Shown here: in pieces, positions 12,333-22,867 of the stretch | Layout: each line of letters starts with the position of its first letter | Numbering within the stretch: the first letter of the stretch is position 1 | From: Glebionis coronaria | Lineage: Eukaryota; Streptophyta; Magnoliopsida; Asterales; Asteraceae | Length of the DNA: 64,000 bases | Assembly (NCBI GenBank): GCA_025667525.1 | Contig: CM046878.1 | Span: 102,625,237 to 102,689,236 of the forward strand | Direction of reading: 5' to 3' | Position numbers and translations under genes: made by a program | Notes under the pieces: generated by a model | Seen by the model: only the letters and a program-made list of their open reading frames with translations | What the model was told of the DNA's origin: nothing | Databases searched by the model: none

Positions 12333-13227
12333 TGTTGAAGCAAATTTCCGGAGAAGCTTCTTTAGCTCAGATCCTTTGGGTATCTTAAGGCTACTTCTTC
12401 TAATGAAGCCTTGGCTTGCTCCCTCAGAGTATCTTGTGGCTACTCCTTCCTTGTGAAGCCTTAACTTCCTTCTTCAGAGTTCCTTAGTCTAGCCCTTAGT
12501 CTCTTAGGCTGGAATAAGAAAGAACACCGTTAGCTCGCCTCGGGGTTTGAATCCGAGACCAACTCCGACGTGAGAGTAAGTATGTGGTTCTAGTGAGTGA
12601 TAATTCTAGAGAGAGAGAGTAAGTAGTAAAGTGTGTGTGTAAAACTTCACCTTTGTACCTAGAGGAACATCTCTTTTTATACTACTAGGAGGTGGCTCCA
12701 AGACACATGAATTGTGGAGTCAAGGTTGTCTTGTAGGAGAAGCGCCTAAATAGCTGATGAGCACCAGGTCTGTCCTTCGTGGTTAGAGTTGTCCTCATGC
12801 ACCTCTAGTACTCGTCGTGGTCCAGGCGTCTATACTATTCGTACATTATCGCACTATGTGAGTCAGGTGTAATCGTCCTTCCTCTGATGGAGACTATGCT
12901 CTATGCGTATAGGCCTAGCATTGTGTCTGGGTCTAGCATTATGTCTGGGTCTAGCTTTGTCTGGGTCTAGCCTTGTCTGGGTCTAGCCTCGTCTGGGTCT
13001 AGCCTTGTCTGGGTCTAGCCTTGTCTGGGTCTAGCCTTGTCTGGGTCTAGCCTTGTCTGCTCCTTGATAGTGCTCTACCTCTGCCATTATCTCTGGACCT
13101 AGAGTGATCTTCATCACCTTAGCTATTCTAGTGAGCTATTCTAGCTTGAGATAGTTTTGGTAGCGGATTTTAGGGATTAGTTGTATTTGTCTCACCTTAA
13201 GCATGGGGGTGAGACTATACCTCATCA
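12333..13227 (-). repeat. 3' LTR of the minus-strand Tat element
   Basis: It matches 17219-18115 over its whole length with a few percent differences by eye. On the minus strand it starts TGATGAGG and ends GCTTCAACA. A minus-strand TATA box lies near 12668-12683. It contains a 16-bp tandem repeat block (12928-13060). Confidence 0.95.
12928..13060. repeat. 16-bp tandem repeat in the Tat LTR (TCTGGGTCTAGCCTTG)
   Basis: Eight TGGGTCTAG cores are counted, spaced about 16 bp apart. The other LTR (about 17813-17945) has the same block with more diverged units. Confidence 0.85.
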
Positions 13228-13240
13228 TGTCCCTCCAGTC
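13228..13240 (-). promoter_or_regulatory. Polypurine tract of the Tat element
   Basis: On the minus strand GACTGGAGGGACA abuts the LTR start TGATGAGG. It would prime second-strand DNA synthesis and confirms the minus orientation. Confidence 0.75.
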
Positions 13241-13504
13241 TAGTATCAACTTATTATTTCAGCTGATGCTAGACTCAAATTAAAAGTATACTTTCTTCGC
13301 CCTTGGTGCTCCTTCAGAGTTGATACTAGGTTTCTCAAAGGTATTACTTGCCCTGGTGACGAAAATATTGAGTAAAAGAATATGTGTATTTCTTTCACAT
13401 ATTTTTTTTTGAGTTTCGTCTTTTTCTTCAATTTGATGAGGCATCTATGTCGGTTTAGTTGTACCTTTGTGAGCCCCCAACCCGTTTTAACCATCCAAGC
13501 CTTT

Positions 13505-14366
13505 AACCTTCTATAAATATGGAGGGAGCCCACCTTATTTTTTTATTTTTACACATACTTCTTCTACACTAGAAACCCTAGCCGCCATCCCTTTTTCTAC
13601 TGTTGAAAATCTCATCCGGCAGATCCTCCGGCGGCTCCTCCGGTCGGTTTCGTTCGGTGTTCAAGTTTGTTTCTCTAGAGAGGCTCCTCTGGTGGTTGGT
13701 TCTTCTAGGTAGGGTCTTTCGGTTTGTGGTTTTGGTTCGTCCTATTGTGAGGTTTCGTCCGGTCATTGATCTCTTCCAGCCATTGGGGACTCGTCCGGCT
13801 AATTGGGGGCTCGTCCGGTATTTGGTTCGTCCGGTCAATAGTCTCGTCCGGTATTTGGTTCATCTGGCGATTTAGGAGCTCGTCCGGCCAGTTGGGGGTT
13901 CGTCCGGTATTTGTTTCTTCCGGCTTTTTGGAGGCTCGTCCAGTATTTGCTCAAAAGTGCTCTTCCGGTTTTGGCCATAAGTTTCATCCGGTTAGCTCCT
14001 TCGGTGAAGAAGTTTGGTCCAGTTTCCTCATTCGGTGGTGGTGCTTCGGCAATAAGCTTCGTCCGGTTTGCTCCCACAGTGAAGAAGTTTCGTCCGGTGT
14101 TTGGGGCTCGTCTGGTATCGAAGGCTCGTCCGGTTTTTGAGGTGTAGCCTTCTTGCTCTTCCGGCGACCTGAGGAAGTTTTGCTCCTCCAGCTTCTCGAG
14201 CTTGCTCCTTCGGTTCGGGTGAGAGTTTGCTTCTTCGGTTCTTGCTCGTCCGAACCTTGCTCATCCGGCTTGCTCCATCATTATTTTGGGATTGGTTTAT
14301 TCGACTCATCCGAAGCGACAAAGGAGCTTCTCTTAGGTATTTTCATCATTCTTTCCTTCTTTACTT
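13505..14366 (+). promoter_or_regulatory. Promoter and leader of the antisense ORF, with a CGTCCGG motif array
   Basis: A plus-strand TATA box (ctataaatatgg, near 13512-13523) is followed by a pyrimidine-rich leader (AAACCCTAGCCGCC, about 13572) of the kind seen upstream of plant genes. From about 13610 to 14290 the leader carries a loose array of CGTCCGG; I count ten exact copies of TCGTCCGG plus many variants. The reading frame is open in places, but the codon pattern just reflects the repeat. The ORF proper begins at ATG 14367. Confidence 0.55.
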
Positions 14367-15714
14367 ATGGCTAAGAAAGATATGCACATTCACACTTCTG
14401 AGTTAGAAAGTAGGGAGTTTAAAGACTTAGTTATTAAGTATAAAATCCCTTTGAGCTTGCACCCTCGTTTGCCTGATCCCAACTTTCGAATGATAAACCT
14501 TCCTGCTGGGGATACTGCTATTGGCATTTACCATAAGATTTTTGACTTATCGGGTGTTAGGATCCCTTTCTCCACCTTCCTTCTAGATGTTATTTGACAT
14601 TATAAGGTTCATATATCCCAGCTGGTTCCCTTGGGTTTATGCAAGGTCACCACTTTTGAGGTTCTTTGTCATAGCCTGGATATAGAGCCTACAGTTACCT
14701 TATTTCGAGTATTTGTAACGCTTTCCAAGCAAGGGGATTGGTTTTCATTTGCCAAGCGTAGGGGTGATTTTTCGGTTATGGAAGATCCTAAGACTTCCCT
14801 TAAGGAGTGGAAGAACAAGTTTTTCTTGATAGACCGTAGGGCTATTCCATTCCATATGCCTTGGAGGCATCCAGATTCTTGTATTACAGGCAAGGTTCCC
14901 ACACAGTTTAATCAGGATCATGTGAACCGACTGAGTTCCCATGTTATTAGACTCTGTGATATTCCTGAGAGAGTGTTGGTCCGTTCTGGTATTAGCAGAG
15001 TGTGGGTGACTCCTCGTGTGATCCAGTTATTAGACATCGTGATGGCATCGGTACAAGGGGCTTCCTTTACTTGATACATTCTTGTTTAGCCCTCTTTTCT
15101 TCTCCACTCTTTTTATATATATATCTAACACTTGCTTATTTTTTAGTTATGAGTATATTTGATTTTCTTTGCTTGCCCGTTCTGAAGGATGATGTGGTTG
15201 TACCTGAACCACATGAGCAGGATACGTCTATCTTGCAACGAGTTACTGCTCGCACTACGGTGCATGCGCTTGCTGGTGCCAGCGTTCCTCCTGCTACTGA
15301 TGAGGAGATTGCTGCTACTCGCCCAAATCCTCAGGTTCTCCAGAAGGCTAAGGGTGCTACGAAGCGCAAAGCCTCTACTTCAGCAGACGCCCCTACCAGA
15401 GGAGCTAAGAAGACTAAGGCATGTAAGGAGCGGGCTGGTGCAGGGTCTAGTGGTCAAATAGCTGAGGGTGAGTATGAGTTAGCTATCGATGATGATGACG
15501 ATGTCGATCATGATGTCGCGGTTGATGATCTTGATGATGCGATCGAGCAGTCTGGTTGTGTTTCCTCTGGTGAGATTTTAACTGTCATACCCTTTCGATC
15601 TTTTGACTCAGGGACTGGACTAGATATGTCTTATCCTCTTATTGTTCTTCCAGGCAGGGGAGTTCCTGCTACCTTTAGTGCTGAGGTGTCAGGAGTTCGT
15701 GGGGTGTCGACTAG
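14367..15714 (+). pseudogene. Antisense ORF of Tat element, 'putative gypsy type transposon' (Transposase_28-like) protein, spliced
   Basis: The protein resembles the plant-specific Transposase_28-type family (PF04195) found on the antisense strand of Tat retrotransposons; its biochemical role is not known. Conserved blocks seen are PDPNFRMINLPAGD, GVRIPFSTFLLDV, LFRVFVTLSKQGDWFSFAKR and HPDSCITGKVPT. An in-frame TGA at 14595-14597 and a frameshift near 15003 disable it. An intron fits 15051-15146: the donor is GTACAA, the acceptor TTTTTTAG, and joining it restores the family sequence into MSIFDFLC at 15149. A Lys-rich then Asp-rich (DDDDD) tail follows. Family similarity ends near 15714, where sequence antisense to gag begins. 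Confidence 0.75.
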
Positions 15715-17170
15715 GGCTCCTTGCCTGATATCTTTCACCAAGTGTGCTAGTCTCCCTGAGGCTACTGCTTCTTCAATTCGATTTTTGAGGTTAAAGTAAT
15801 TCTTCGTGTCGTGACCCTGATCTTGGTGAAAGTCACAGAACTTGTTCGTGTTTCTCTTTTCGGGGGTTCCTACCATGGGGGGAGGGGGTGGGAAATTCAT
15901 GTTTTCCGTGGTTAAGATTTCCTTTGGAGTCTTGGTCAGTAGTGTGAACACTTCTTTCCTAGCGTAGGGATGGCATATCCCCATGTCCCTTCCTTGGCTC
16001 CTCCTTTGGTTTTGTTCCTAGATCCACCTGGGTTTCCTGTCCAGCCAACTTTGTTATTCCCCCTATCCCATTGTGGAGCCTTGACAATGGTTGTGGTGTC
16101 AGCAGCTGTCTCTCCCCTGATGAAGGCTCTGACTCTTTCCCACATTTCATCTACTACTTTTGGGATCTTATCGTTGAGTTTCTTAGCTAGTTCTGGGTGT
16201 CCATGCCCGTGCATGAATGCCGAAATCCTTAGCACCAGGGGCACACCCTTAATGTGTGAGCTTTTAGCTTTGAAGCTATCCATAAATGCATGGAGGCTCT
16301 CATTGGGCTTCCGTTTGATCCCATGTATCTCGGTGGGATCTTTATCATATCGAATCTGTTGTGAGAACTCCTCTAAAAACTTGTTGCTCAATTCTTCAAA
16401 CCCATCCACACTCTTTGGGTCTAAACTATCGAACCAGTTCCTTGCTGAGCCACCCAAAGTCTGACGAAAATGGACACTCTTCTTGCTCAGCAGCAACATA
16501 TAAGATGCTGAGGTGGTCTTCTGGGTCTTTGCTTCTTTCGTAGACACGGACATTAGCAGGAAGCTTGGCTCGCCTATGATATCTGAAACGCGTGATCCGA
16601 GAGGTGAAAGGCATGGGCTTAGGCCGCCTGTATGGTATGCTCAAATCCTCCGAATCACTGTCCGACCTTGAATCATATCCGGACTCTGAGCTCTCCTTCC
16701 TATGGAAAGACCTAGCAGATCATGACTTGGTGTTAGCGCTCTTGGATTTGCTCATCCTATTCGAGCGATATGGCTTAGCGATAGATTTCCTGCGTGAAGG
16801 ACTTCTATGACGTCTTCGAGCGGACCTAGAACGACCTCGGTTTCCAGGCTTGGATGAGCTATCTGAGGAGTATCCTCTTCATTTCCTCACCGAGGGACTT
16901 CCACGAGAGTTTCCTAACTCTATCTCTTCAACCTCCTTGTTAAAAAGCTTTCGGGGAGTCATCTTCTCGTGATTTTGCTCATCAATTTCCTTCCATCATA
17001 GTTTTTAGTGTTTCAATGTGTTGTTTGACATATGCTGGGGTGAGGCATCCCTGATCAGGTCTGGGAAGAGGAGGGGTTACCTCCGGAGGAGCCCTCTCGT
17101 CCCCAGGTGTCCCCGTGTTCAGGCTTAGGCCTAGCCCCGGTGTAGGACCTTGGTCACTGTCTTCCATCAC
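15706..17170 (-). pseudogene. gag of the minus-strand Tat element
   Basis: It starts at ATG about 17170, some 27 bp inside the primer site. The N-terminal segment is Pro-rich, ending near 16982. The middle (16553 to 15936) is the gag core with NWFDSL, KRKPNESLHAFM and PELAKKL. A frameshift near 16500 joins two frames in the core and another near 15970 leads to the knuckle-like FCDFHQDQGHDTKNYFNLK, where the last Cys is replaced by Tyr. The frame then runs into the antisense ORF at about 15710, so the protease and all of pol are missing. Inactive. Confidence 0.8.
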
Positions 17171-17196
17171 TTAGTTTTTGGTAGATTGGTATTCCC

Positions 17197-17216
17197 GGGT
17201 CCCACGGATGGCGCCA
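17197..17216 (-). promoter_or_regulatory. Primer binding site of the minus-strand Tat element
   Basis: The minus strand reads TGGCGCCATCCGTGGGACCC, 2 bp inside the right LTR. The same site recurs at 26220 in the plus-strand Tat element and, slightly changed, in HPA and HPB, which links these four elements. Confidence 0.85.
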
Positions 17217-17218
17217 AA

Positions 17219-18115
17219 TGTTGAAGCAAATTTCCGGAGAAGCTTATTTAGCCCGGATCCTTCGGGTATCTTAAGGCTACTCCTTCTAATGAAGTCTTGG
17301 CTTGCTCCCTCAGAGTATCTTGTGGCTACTCCTTCCTTGTGAAGCCTTAACTTCCTTCTTCAGAGTTCCTTGTCTAGCCCTTAGTCTCTTAGGCTGAAAT
17401 AAGAAAGAACACCGTTAGCTCGCCTCGGGGTTTGGATTTGAGACCAACTCCCGCGTGAGAGTAAGTATGTGGTTCTAGTAAGTGATAATTCTAGAGAGAG
17501 AGAGAGTAAGTAGTAAAGTGTGTGTGTAAAACTTCACCTTTGTTCATGGAGGAACATCTCCTTTTATACTACTAGGAGGTGGCTCCAAGACACATAAATT
17601 GTGGAGTCAAGGTTGTCTTGTAGGAGCAGCGCCTAAATAGCTGATGAGCACCAGGTCTGTCCTTCGTGGTTAGAGTTGTCCTCATGCACCTCTAGTACTC
17701 GTCGTGGTCCAGGCGTCTATACCATTCGTACATTATCGCACTATGTGAGTCAGGTGTAATCGTCCTTCCTCCGATGGAGACTATGCTCTATGCGTATAGG
17801 CCTAGCATTGTGTCTGGGTCTAGCATTGTGTCTGGGTCTAGCTTTGTATGGGTCTAGCCTTGTTTATGTCTAGCCTCGTCTGGGTCTAGCCTTGTCTGGG
17901 TCTAGCCTTGTCTGGGTCTAGCCTTGTCTAGGTCTATCCTTGTCTGCTCCTTGATAGTGCTCTACCTCTTGCCATTGTCTCTGGACCTAGAGTGATCTTC
18001 ATCACCTTAGCTATTCCAGTGAGCTATTATAGTTTGAGATAGTTTTGGTCGCGAAGTTTAGGGATTAGTTGTATTTGTCTCACCTTAAGCATGAGGGTGA
18101 GACTATACCTCATCA
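17219..18115 (-). repeat. 5' LTR of the minus-strand Tat element
   Basis: This is the partner of 12333-13227. TSD ACCAT follows at 18116-18120. It contains the 16-bp TCTGGGTCTAG repeat block in a more diverged state than the other LTR. Confidence 0.95.
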
Positions 18116-18259
18116 ACCATCTGATATATATGGAACTCAAGATGAAACAAAGATACTATAGCGAATCCAAGGTGATATTTCTAGCATCAAAGAAAAAATT
18201 ATTAAATTTCAATGAGGAGATTGAGTACAAAAGGGAATCTTGAGTTCCTTATCAGATAC

Positions 18260-18305
18260 ACGTAAGATTGTTGGTTAATAGTAGTATAAACCAACGATCT
18301 TACGT
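18260..18305. other. 46-bp near-perfect palindrome
   Basis: The arms of about 21 bp start ACGTAAGAT and end ATCTTACGT, with two mismatches and a 4-nt loop. The sequence lies between the Tat element and the kinase pseudogene. It could be a tiny MITE or a hairpin RNA; the length alone does not decide. Confidence 0.5.
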
Positions 18306-18791
18306 ATTATATGTACCATAAAGAATGGTCGATATCACTGTTCCATGTTTCTTAGTATTTTACCATTAATCTATCTCACATAGCTCGTTTGTCCATGCCT
18401 AATATAATTAACTTGAGTTCCAACTTCGTTTAATCTAGCATCTGCGGCCCTATATCTAACCAAGGAGAGAAAACGTATCTGTATCTATTTGAACAAAGAA
18501 GATATCTACAACTCATCATTATTACCTTCATCTATAATCCCCTTCTATAATTAATCAACTTCGTTGACATCATCCTTTTAAGAACAATCTACCAATATAT
18601 CCGCAGATAATCTACACACAACCTTCTTACACAAACAACCCTTTAAGAAAATTTCCCTATATTAGATACACTATTAGCAGAACTAATAACTGATGAATCA
18701 ATTTCATTCTCGTATATAACCAACACATCTCAAAACCTCACTCTTACCCAAATCTTTATATGCAAGCCAAATCTGTTTACCAGTCAACATC

Positions 18792-18998
18792 TTTTTTTTT
18801 AACGACAATATTAATAAGCACCGACTAGCGGGCAAAAGAAAGAGAGAAGACAATTACAACCGATTAATACAAGTCGCAATTGGGTCGGATAACCAATCTA
18901 ACCAAGTAGGATTAAGGTTCTTATTCCTATGTTTAATCCATAAATGAGAGTAAATCATAACATCTTCCCCAAGTGTGTCTTTTCGCGGAGGTTTAGAG
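18792..18998 (-). mobile_element. 3' end of a LINE-like element inserted in the kinase pseudogene
   Basis: On the minus strand this segment ends in GTTAAAAAAAAA, a poly(A) tail, and it interrupts kinase sequence between the subdomain IX region (18999) and MLTG (18791). Only about 200 bp are present, as expected of 5'-truncated LINEs. No clear target duplication was found, so the 5' edge is approximate. Confidence 0.5.
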
Positions 18999-19276
18999 TC
19001 GAAGCAAACAAACGCCCAAATTTCAGCTGGCGGTTTTTGAACACCATCAATTATAGCTTCCGGTAAGAAATACAACAGATCACCCCTCCAATAACGACCC
19101 GGAACCTTCTTCATTTAAACGTGTTGCACCTTTTTCGCTAATCCCAACTCACCAATCTTAGCAATAAAAAACTGTCATTGTTCGTATTAGCAACAAGCAA
19201 TAATTATCAGGTTTCAAATCACAACGAACATACCCTCAATTATGAAGGTGACTTAATCCTTTTAGAATCGCTCTAC

Positions 19277-19539
19277 TGATACGACCCTCTCGGGTAGTAT
19301 CGGGATAGGGCACCACTATAGCGTGTGCTGGGTCCGTAGAAAGAGAGACAAGAAGACTTAGAGAATTACTTTTGATTAATCTGATTGACTACATTCATTA
19401 ATAAAACCTTCGGTATATATACCGAATAACCTAACTTGTTAAACAAGACAAAGATAAACACTATCCTAAATAAGACATATCCTAAACAAATAGATAAATA
19501 TGATAATTAAATGATAGACCATAAAGCTCGTGTGTATCA
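19277..19539 (-). repeat. 3' LTR of the deleted gypsy element, with palindromic TATA
   Basis: It begins TGATACGACC and ends GTGTATCA. It contains the perfect 18-bp palindrome TTCGGTATATATACCGAA (19409-19426), repeated in the partner LTR, whose centre is the likely TATA box. Confidence 0.9.
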
Positions 19540-19976
19540 TTCCCCACTCCTTTGAATTCACCTTGCCCTCAAGGTGATGTCTTGAAAAGCGCACTTGATT
19601 CCGGGATCCCATATCTTAATCCTACCGCAACCTCGTCTTTCACTCTTGTGGTTACCTTACCTTCCCCTACCACAAGCAACATCCTTTTTCCTCTTCCGCC
19701 TTTTATTGGCTTGAACAAAACACAACACCATTCTTCCACATTCCGATACCCAAGCCGTGACACTCCTCACTTCTTCAAAAATCACCTTGCCCTCAAGGTG
19801 ATACAGAGCATTTTCTGATTGAAATCCGACATCCATTTCCCCACAGCCTCATCACCACGTATAAGAATGTACATCGGTAATGCGTAGGTAATGCAAGCCA
19901 ATGACACATCATTATCATCCTCAATCGTGAAACCCTCGCACGAATCACTAACTAAACACTCATGAGCAATAACTTT

Positions 19977-20327
19977 TTACGCGACTTCTGGTTCAAATGC
20001 GGGCACAATTTCCGCTGTTATAGTAGAATCGTATGCTTTCTTTTCGATTGTCTGCTCTTTCTCTACAACTCCCTCGTCACAAGCCTCTACTATACGTGCT
20101 AAGTAGAAAGCTTCACCTAAAGTTGTTGGTTTCGAGTATGACCTCAACAATTCTAATTGTAGCTTCAGTTTAAGTCCGGATATATAAAATGAGGCAAGTA
20201 AACTTTCAGAGATACCTGTAACTCGAGTTATAATATCTTTTAAACTCACTCTGATATTCGACCACCGTACCCATTTGCAAAAGTTTAGATAGTGTGTCCC
20301 GATCGCTGCTGCTCGATGCCATAACAA
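19977..20327 (-). pseudogene. gag fragment of the deleted gypsy element
   Basis: A minus-strand reading gives TRVTGISESLLASFYISGLK and KPTTLGEAFYLARIVEA, recognised as the C-terminal gag core of plant gypsy elements. Everything else (knuckle, protease, pol) is gone. The upstream frame is broken. No function remains. Confidence 0.7.
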
Positions 20328-20507
20328 ATCGAAAAAAAAGAATTTAAATTTTTTCGGATGAATAGTACTCCGCGCGTGAACATAACTCGATGGGATGAAC
20401 AGTAACTTCGGTGAACAGTACTTCGCGAGATGAACTGTTTTTATTTATTTATTGAACCCTAAATTAAAACCCCCAACGAATTGAGGGCTCTCAATTAAAG
20501 CACCAAT

Positions 20508-20771
20508 TTATACGACCCTCTCAGGTAGTATCGGGATAGAGCACCACTATAGCGTATGCTGGCTCGGTAAGAAAGAGAGACAAGAAAACTTAGAGAATTA
20601 CTTTTGATTAATTTGATTGACTACATTCATTAATAAAACTTTCGGTATATATACCGAATAACCTAACTTGTTAAACAAGATAAAGATAAACACTATCTTA
20701 AATAAGACATATCCTAAACAAATAGATAAATATGATAATTAAATGATAGACCATAAAGCTCGTGTGTATCA
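20508..20771 (-). repeat. 5' LTR of the deleted gypsy element
   Basis: Partner of 19277-19539; the inner terminus is TTATACGA instead of TGATACGA. Scattered substitutions show the insertion is not recent. Confidence 0.9.
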
Positions 20772-20954
20772 TCTACCACAAAACTTAAAATCAGTTTCCA
20801 ACAACCCCTTACGACCGACATCCTTAATAGCGTAAGTTAGAGTTCCACTAGAAGCATACCACCATATTAGCTACTCGAGATTTATTACAAAAATGTCAAA
20901 ATCCTTTTTTTAAAGTAATTCAATTAATTTTTATGTAGTTACCCTTATAGATAA

Positions 20955-22858
20955 GGGTAAAAACTATACAATACCATCGTACTTATCAAAATGTACCGAC
21001 TTTAAACACTTACAATTTAATCGCTAGACATTACCAATGAACTTTCAAATTGATTATTGACTTTACCAATATGACCCTAAAATGACGATATTACCCTTTT
21101 TCTTTTTATACATAATTACAAGAAGTGGCAATTTCAACCCATTCCACCAAAAGGTTAGTTTCTTTTTTTACATAATTACGTAAATTTTCGTCAGTAAATT
21201 TACGTTTTCGTCAGTAAATTTACGTATTCGTCAGTAAATTTATGTTTTCGTCAGTAAATTTACCTATTCGTCAGAAAATTTACGTTTTCGTCAGTAAATT
21301 TACGTTTTCGTCAGTAAATTTACGTTTTCGTCAGTAAATTTTGCGTTTTCGTCAGAAAATTTACGTTTTCATCAGTAAATTTACGTATTCGTCAGAAAAA
21401 TTACGTTTTCGTCAAAAAATTTACGTTTTCGTAAAAAAATTTACGTTTGCGTCATTAAATTTACGTTTTCGTCAGTATATTTACGTTTTCGTCAGTAAAT
21501 TTACGTTTTCGTCAGTAAATTTACGTTTTCGTCAGAAAATTTTCGTTTTCGTCCGTAAATTTACGTTTTCGTCAGAAAATTTTCGTTTTCGTCCGAAAAT
21601 TTACGTTTTCGTTAGTAAATTTACGTATTCGTCAGAAAATTTATGTTCGTCAGTAAATTTACGTTTTCGTCAGTAAATTTACGTTTTCGTCAGTATATTT
21701 ACGTTTTCGTCAGTAAATTTACGTTTTCGTCAGTAAATTCACTTTTTCATCAGAAAATTTACGTTTTCGTCAGGAAATTTATGTTTTCGTAGTAAATTTT
21801 CGTTTTCGTCAGTAAATTTACGTTTTCGTCAAAAATTTAAGTTTTCGTCAGTAAATTTACGTTTTCGTACGAAAACGAAAATTTACTGACGAAAACGAAA
21901 ATTTACCGACGAAAACGTAAATTTACTGACGAAAACGAAAATTTTATGACGAATACGTAAATTTTCTGACGAAAACGTAAATTTACTGACTAAAACTTAA
22001 ATTTTCTGACGAAAACGTAAATTTTCTTACGAATACGTAAACTTACTGACGAAAACTTAAATTTACTGACGAAAACGAAAATTTTCTAACGAAAACGTGA
22101 ATTTACTGACGAAAACGTAAATTTACTAACGAAAACGTAAACTTACTGACGAAAACGTAAATTTACTGGCGAAAACAAAAATTTACTGATGAATACATAA
22201 ATTTACTGACGAAAACGTAAATTCTCTAACGAAAACGTAAATTTACTGACGAAAACGTAAATTAACTGACGAAAACGTAAATTTACTGACGAAAACGAAA
22301 ATTTACTGACGAAAACGAAAATTTACTGACGAAAACGTAAATTTACTGACGAAAACTTAAATTTTCTGACGAAAACTTAAATTTTCTGACGAAAACGTAA
22401 ATTTTCTGGCGAAAACGTAAATTTACTAACGAAAACGTAAATTTTCTAACTAAAACGTATATTTACAGACGAAAATGTAAATTTTCTGTCGAAAACGTAA
22501 ATTTACTGACGAAAACATAAAAATACTGATGAAAACGTAAAAAAATCGATGAAAAACGTAAAACAAAGTAATAAATTTACGTTTTCGTCAGTAAATTTTC
22601 ATCGATTTTTTTACGATTGTGGGTTTGGCTACTCATCCTTTAGCTACTACGTTTAATGATTATGGTGTGAGAAAGAGTGAATGTGGCATTATTTGTAATT
22701 ATGTAAAAGAAGAAAAGGGTAATATTGTCATTTTAGGACCATATTGGTAAAGTGTATAATCAATTTGAAAGTTTATTGGTAATGTCTAGCGATTAAATTG
22801 TAAGTGTTTAAAGTCGATACATTTTGCTAAGTAAGATTGTATTGTATAGCTTTTAGCC
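20955..22858. mobile_element. Mutator-like foldback element with 9-bp TSD
   Basis: The outer ends are inverted repeats of about 175 bp: the left starts GGGTAAAAACTATACAATAC, and the right read backwards starts GGCTAAAAGCTATACAATAC. They are flanked by a perfect 9-bp duplication TATAGATAA (20946-20954 and 22859-22867). A 9-bp TSD and long terminal inverted repeats are features of Mutator-like elements. No transposase is present. The inside is filled by two head-to-head arrays of a 20-bp repeat, so the whole 1.9 kb can fold back on itself. It lies just upstream (on the minus strand) of the kinase relic. Confidence 0.85.
21187..22580. repeat. Mirror-image arrays of a 20-bp repeat
   Basis: The left array (about 21187-21868) repeats GTCAGTAAATTTACGTTTTC. 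The right array repeats its reverse complement. The symmetry point is TTCGTACGAA at 21864-21873. I estimate about 34 units per side, with single-base variants such as ATTTACGTATTC and occasional short units. The long open frames across it are only a consequence of the repeat period. Confidence 0.9.
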
Positions 22859-22867
22859 TATAGATAA

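Larger units (their letters stand above)
12333..18115 (-). mobile_element. Tat-type gypsy element with gag and an antisense ORF, pol deleted
   Basis: A complete 5.8-kb element on the minus strand. LTRs (12333-13227 and 17219-18115) are about 895 bp with TG...CA ends, and the flanks carry a perfect 5-bp TSD, ACCAT (12328-12332 and 18116-18120). The primer site lies inside the right LTR, so that is the 5' LTR. Gag runs leftward from 17170. Where pro-RT-RNase H-integrase should be, gag joins directly (about 15710) to a gene on the opposite strand. Tat-lineage elements such as maize Grande are known to carry an antisense ORF between pol and the 3' LTR, so this copy is an internally deleted version of that layout. 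Confidence 0.9.
19277..20771 (-). mobile_element. Deleted minus-strand Ty3/gypsy element
   Basis: LTRs of 263-264 bp (19277-19539 and 20508-20771) flank about 970 bp. A perfect TSD TCTAC lies at 19272-19276 and 20772-20776. On the minus strand the right LTR is followed by TTGGTGCTTTAATTGAGAGC, a primer-site-like sequence, and the left LTR is preceded by a purine tract (AAAGGAGTGGGGAA) and the phrase CACCTTGAGGGCAAGGTG. Only a gag fragment remains between them. The insertion splits the kinase pseudogene. Confidence 0.9.
18540..20866 (-). pseudogene. MAPKKK-like protein kinase pseudogene in three pieces
   Basis: Read on the minus strand, 20866-20777 gives YASSGTLTYAIKDVGRKGL. After the gypsy insertion, 19271-18999 gives ILKGLSHLH, then a stop, then the catalytic-loop motif CDLKPDN (HRD His-Arg-Asp reduced to R-C-D), IGELGLA in place of DFG, a stop, and YWRGDLLYFLPEAIIDGVQKPPAEIW (subdomains VIII-IX). 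After a LINE-like insertion, 18791-18540 gives MLTGK and FLKGC...RLSADILVD. The order and motifs fit plant MAPKKK17/18-type kinases. The N-lobe is not visible. With at least two stops, frameshifts and two insertions it is dead. It is the only host-gene relic I recognise in the window. Confidence 0.75.

Noticed and set aside
15002..15148. Hydrophobic stretch (YLIHSCLALFSSPLFLYIYL) as a membrane segment of the antisense protein
   Set aside because: It is the in-frame read-through of the intron 15051-15146.
18854..19114. 86-codon minus-strand ORF as a gene
   Set aside because: Its first half is a kinase pseudogene fragment and its second half LINE tail sequence; it is a chance fusion.
21341..21676. 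Open frame of 111 codons (FRQKIYVFV type) in the foldback
   Set aside because: It is the translation of the 20-bp satellite; the mirrored array has no counterpart and no start context.
21187..22580. CRISPR-like regular repeats
   Set aside because: Units are contiguous with no unique spacers, are mirrored, and sit in a plant transposon.
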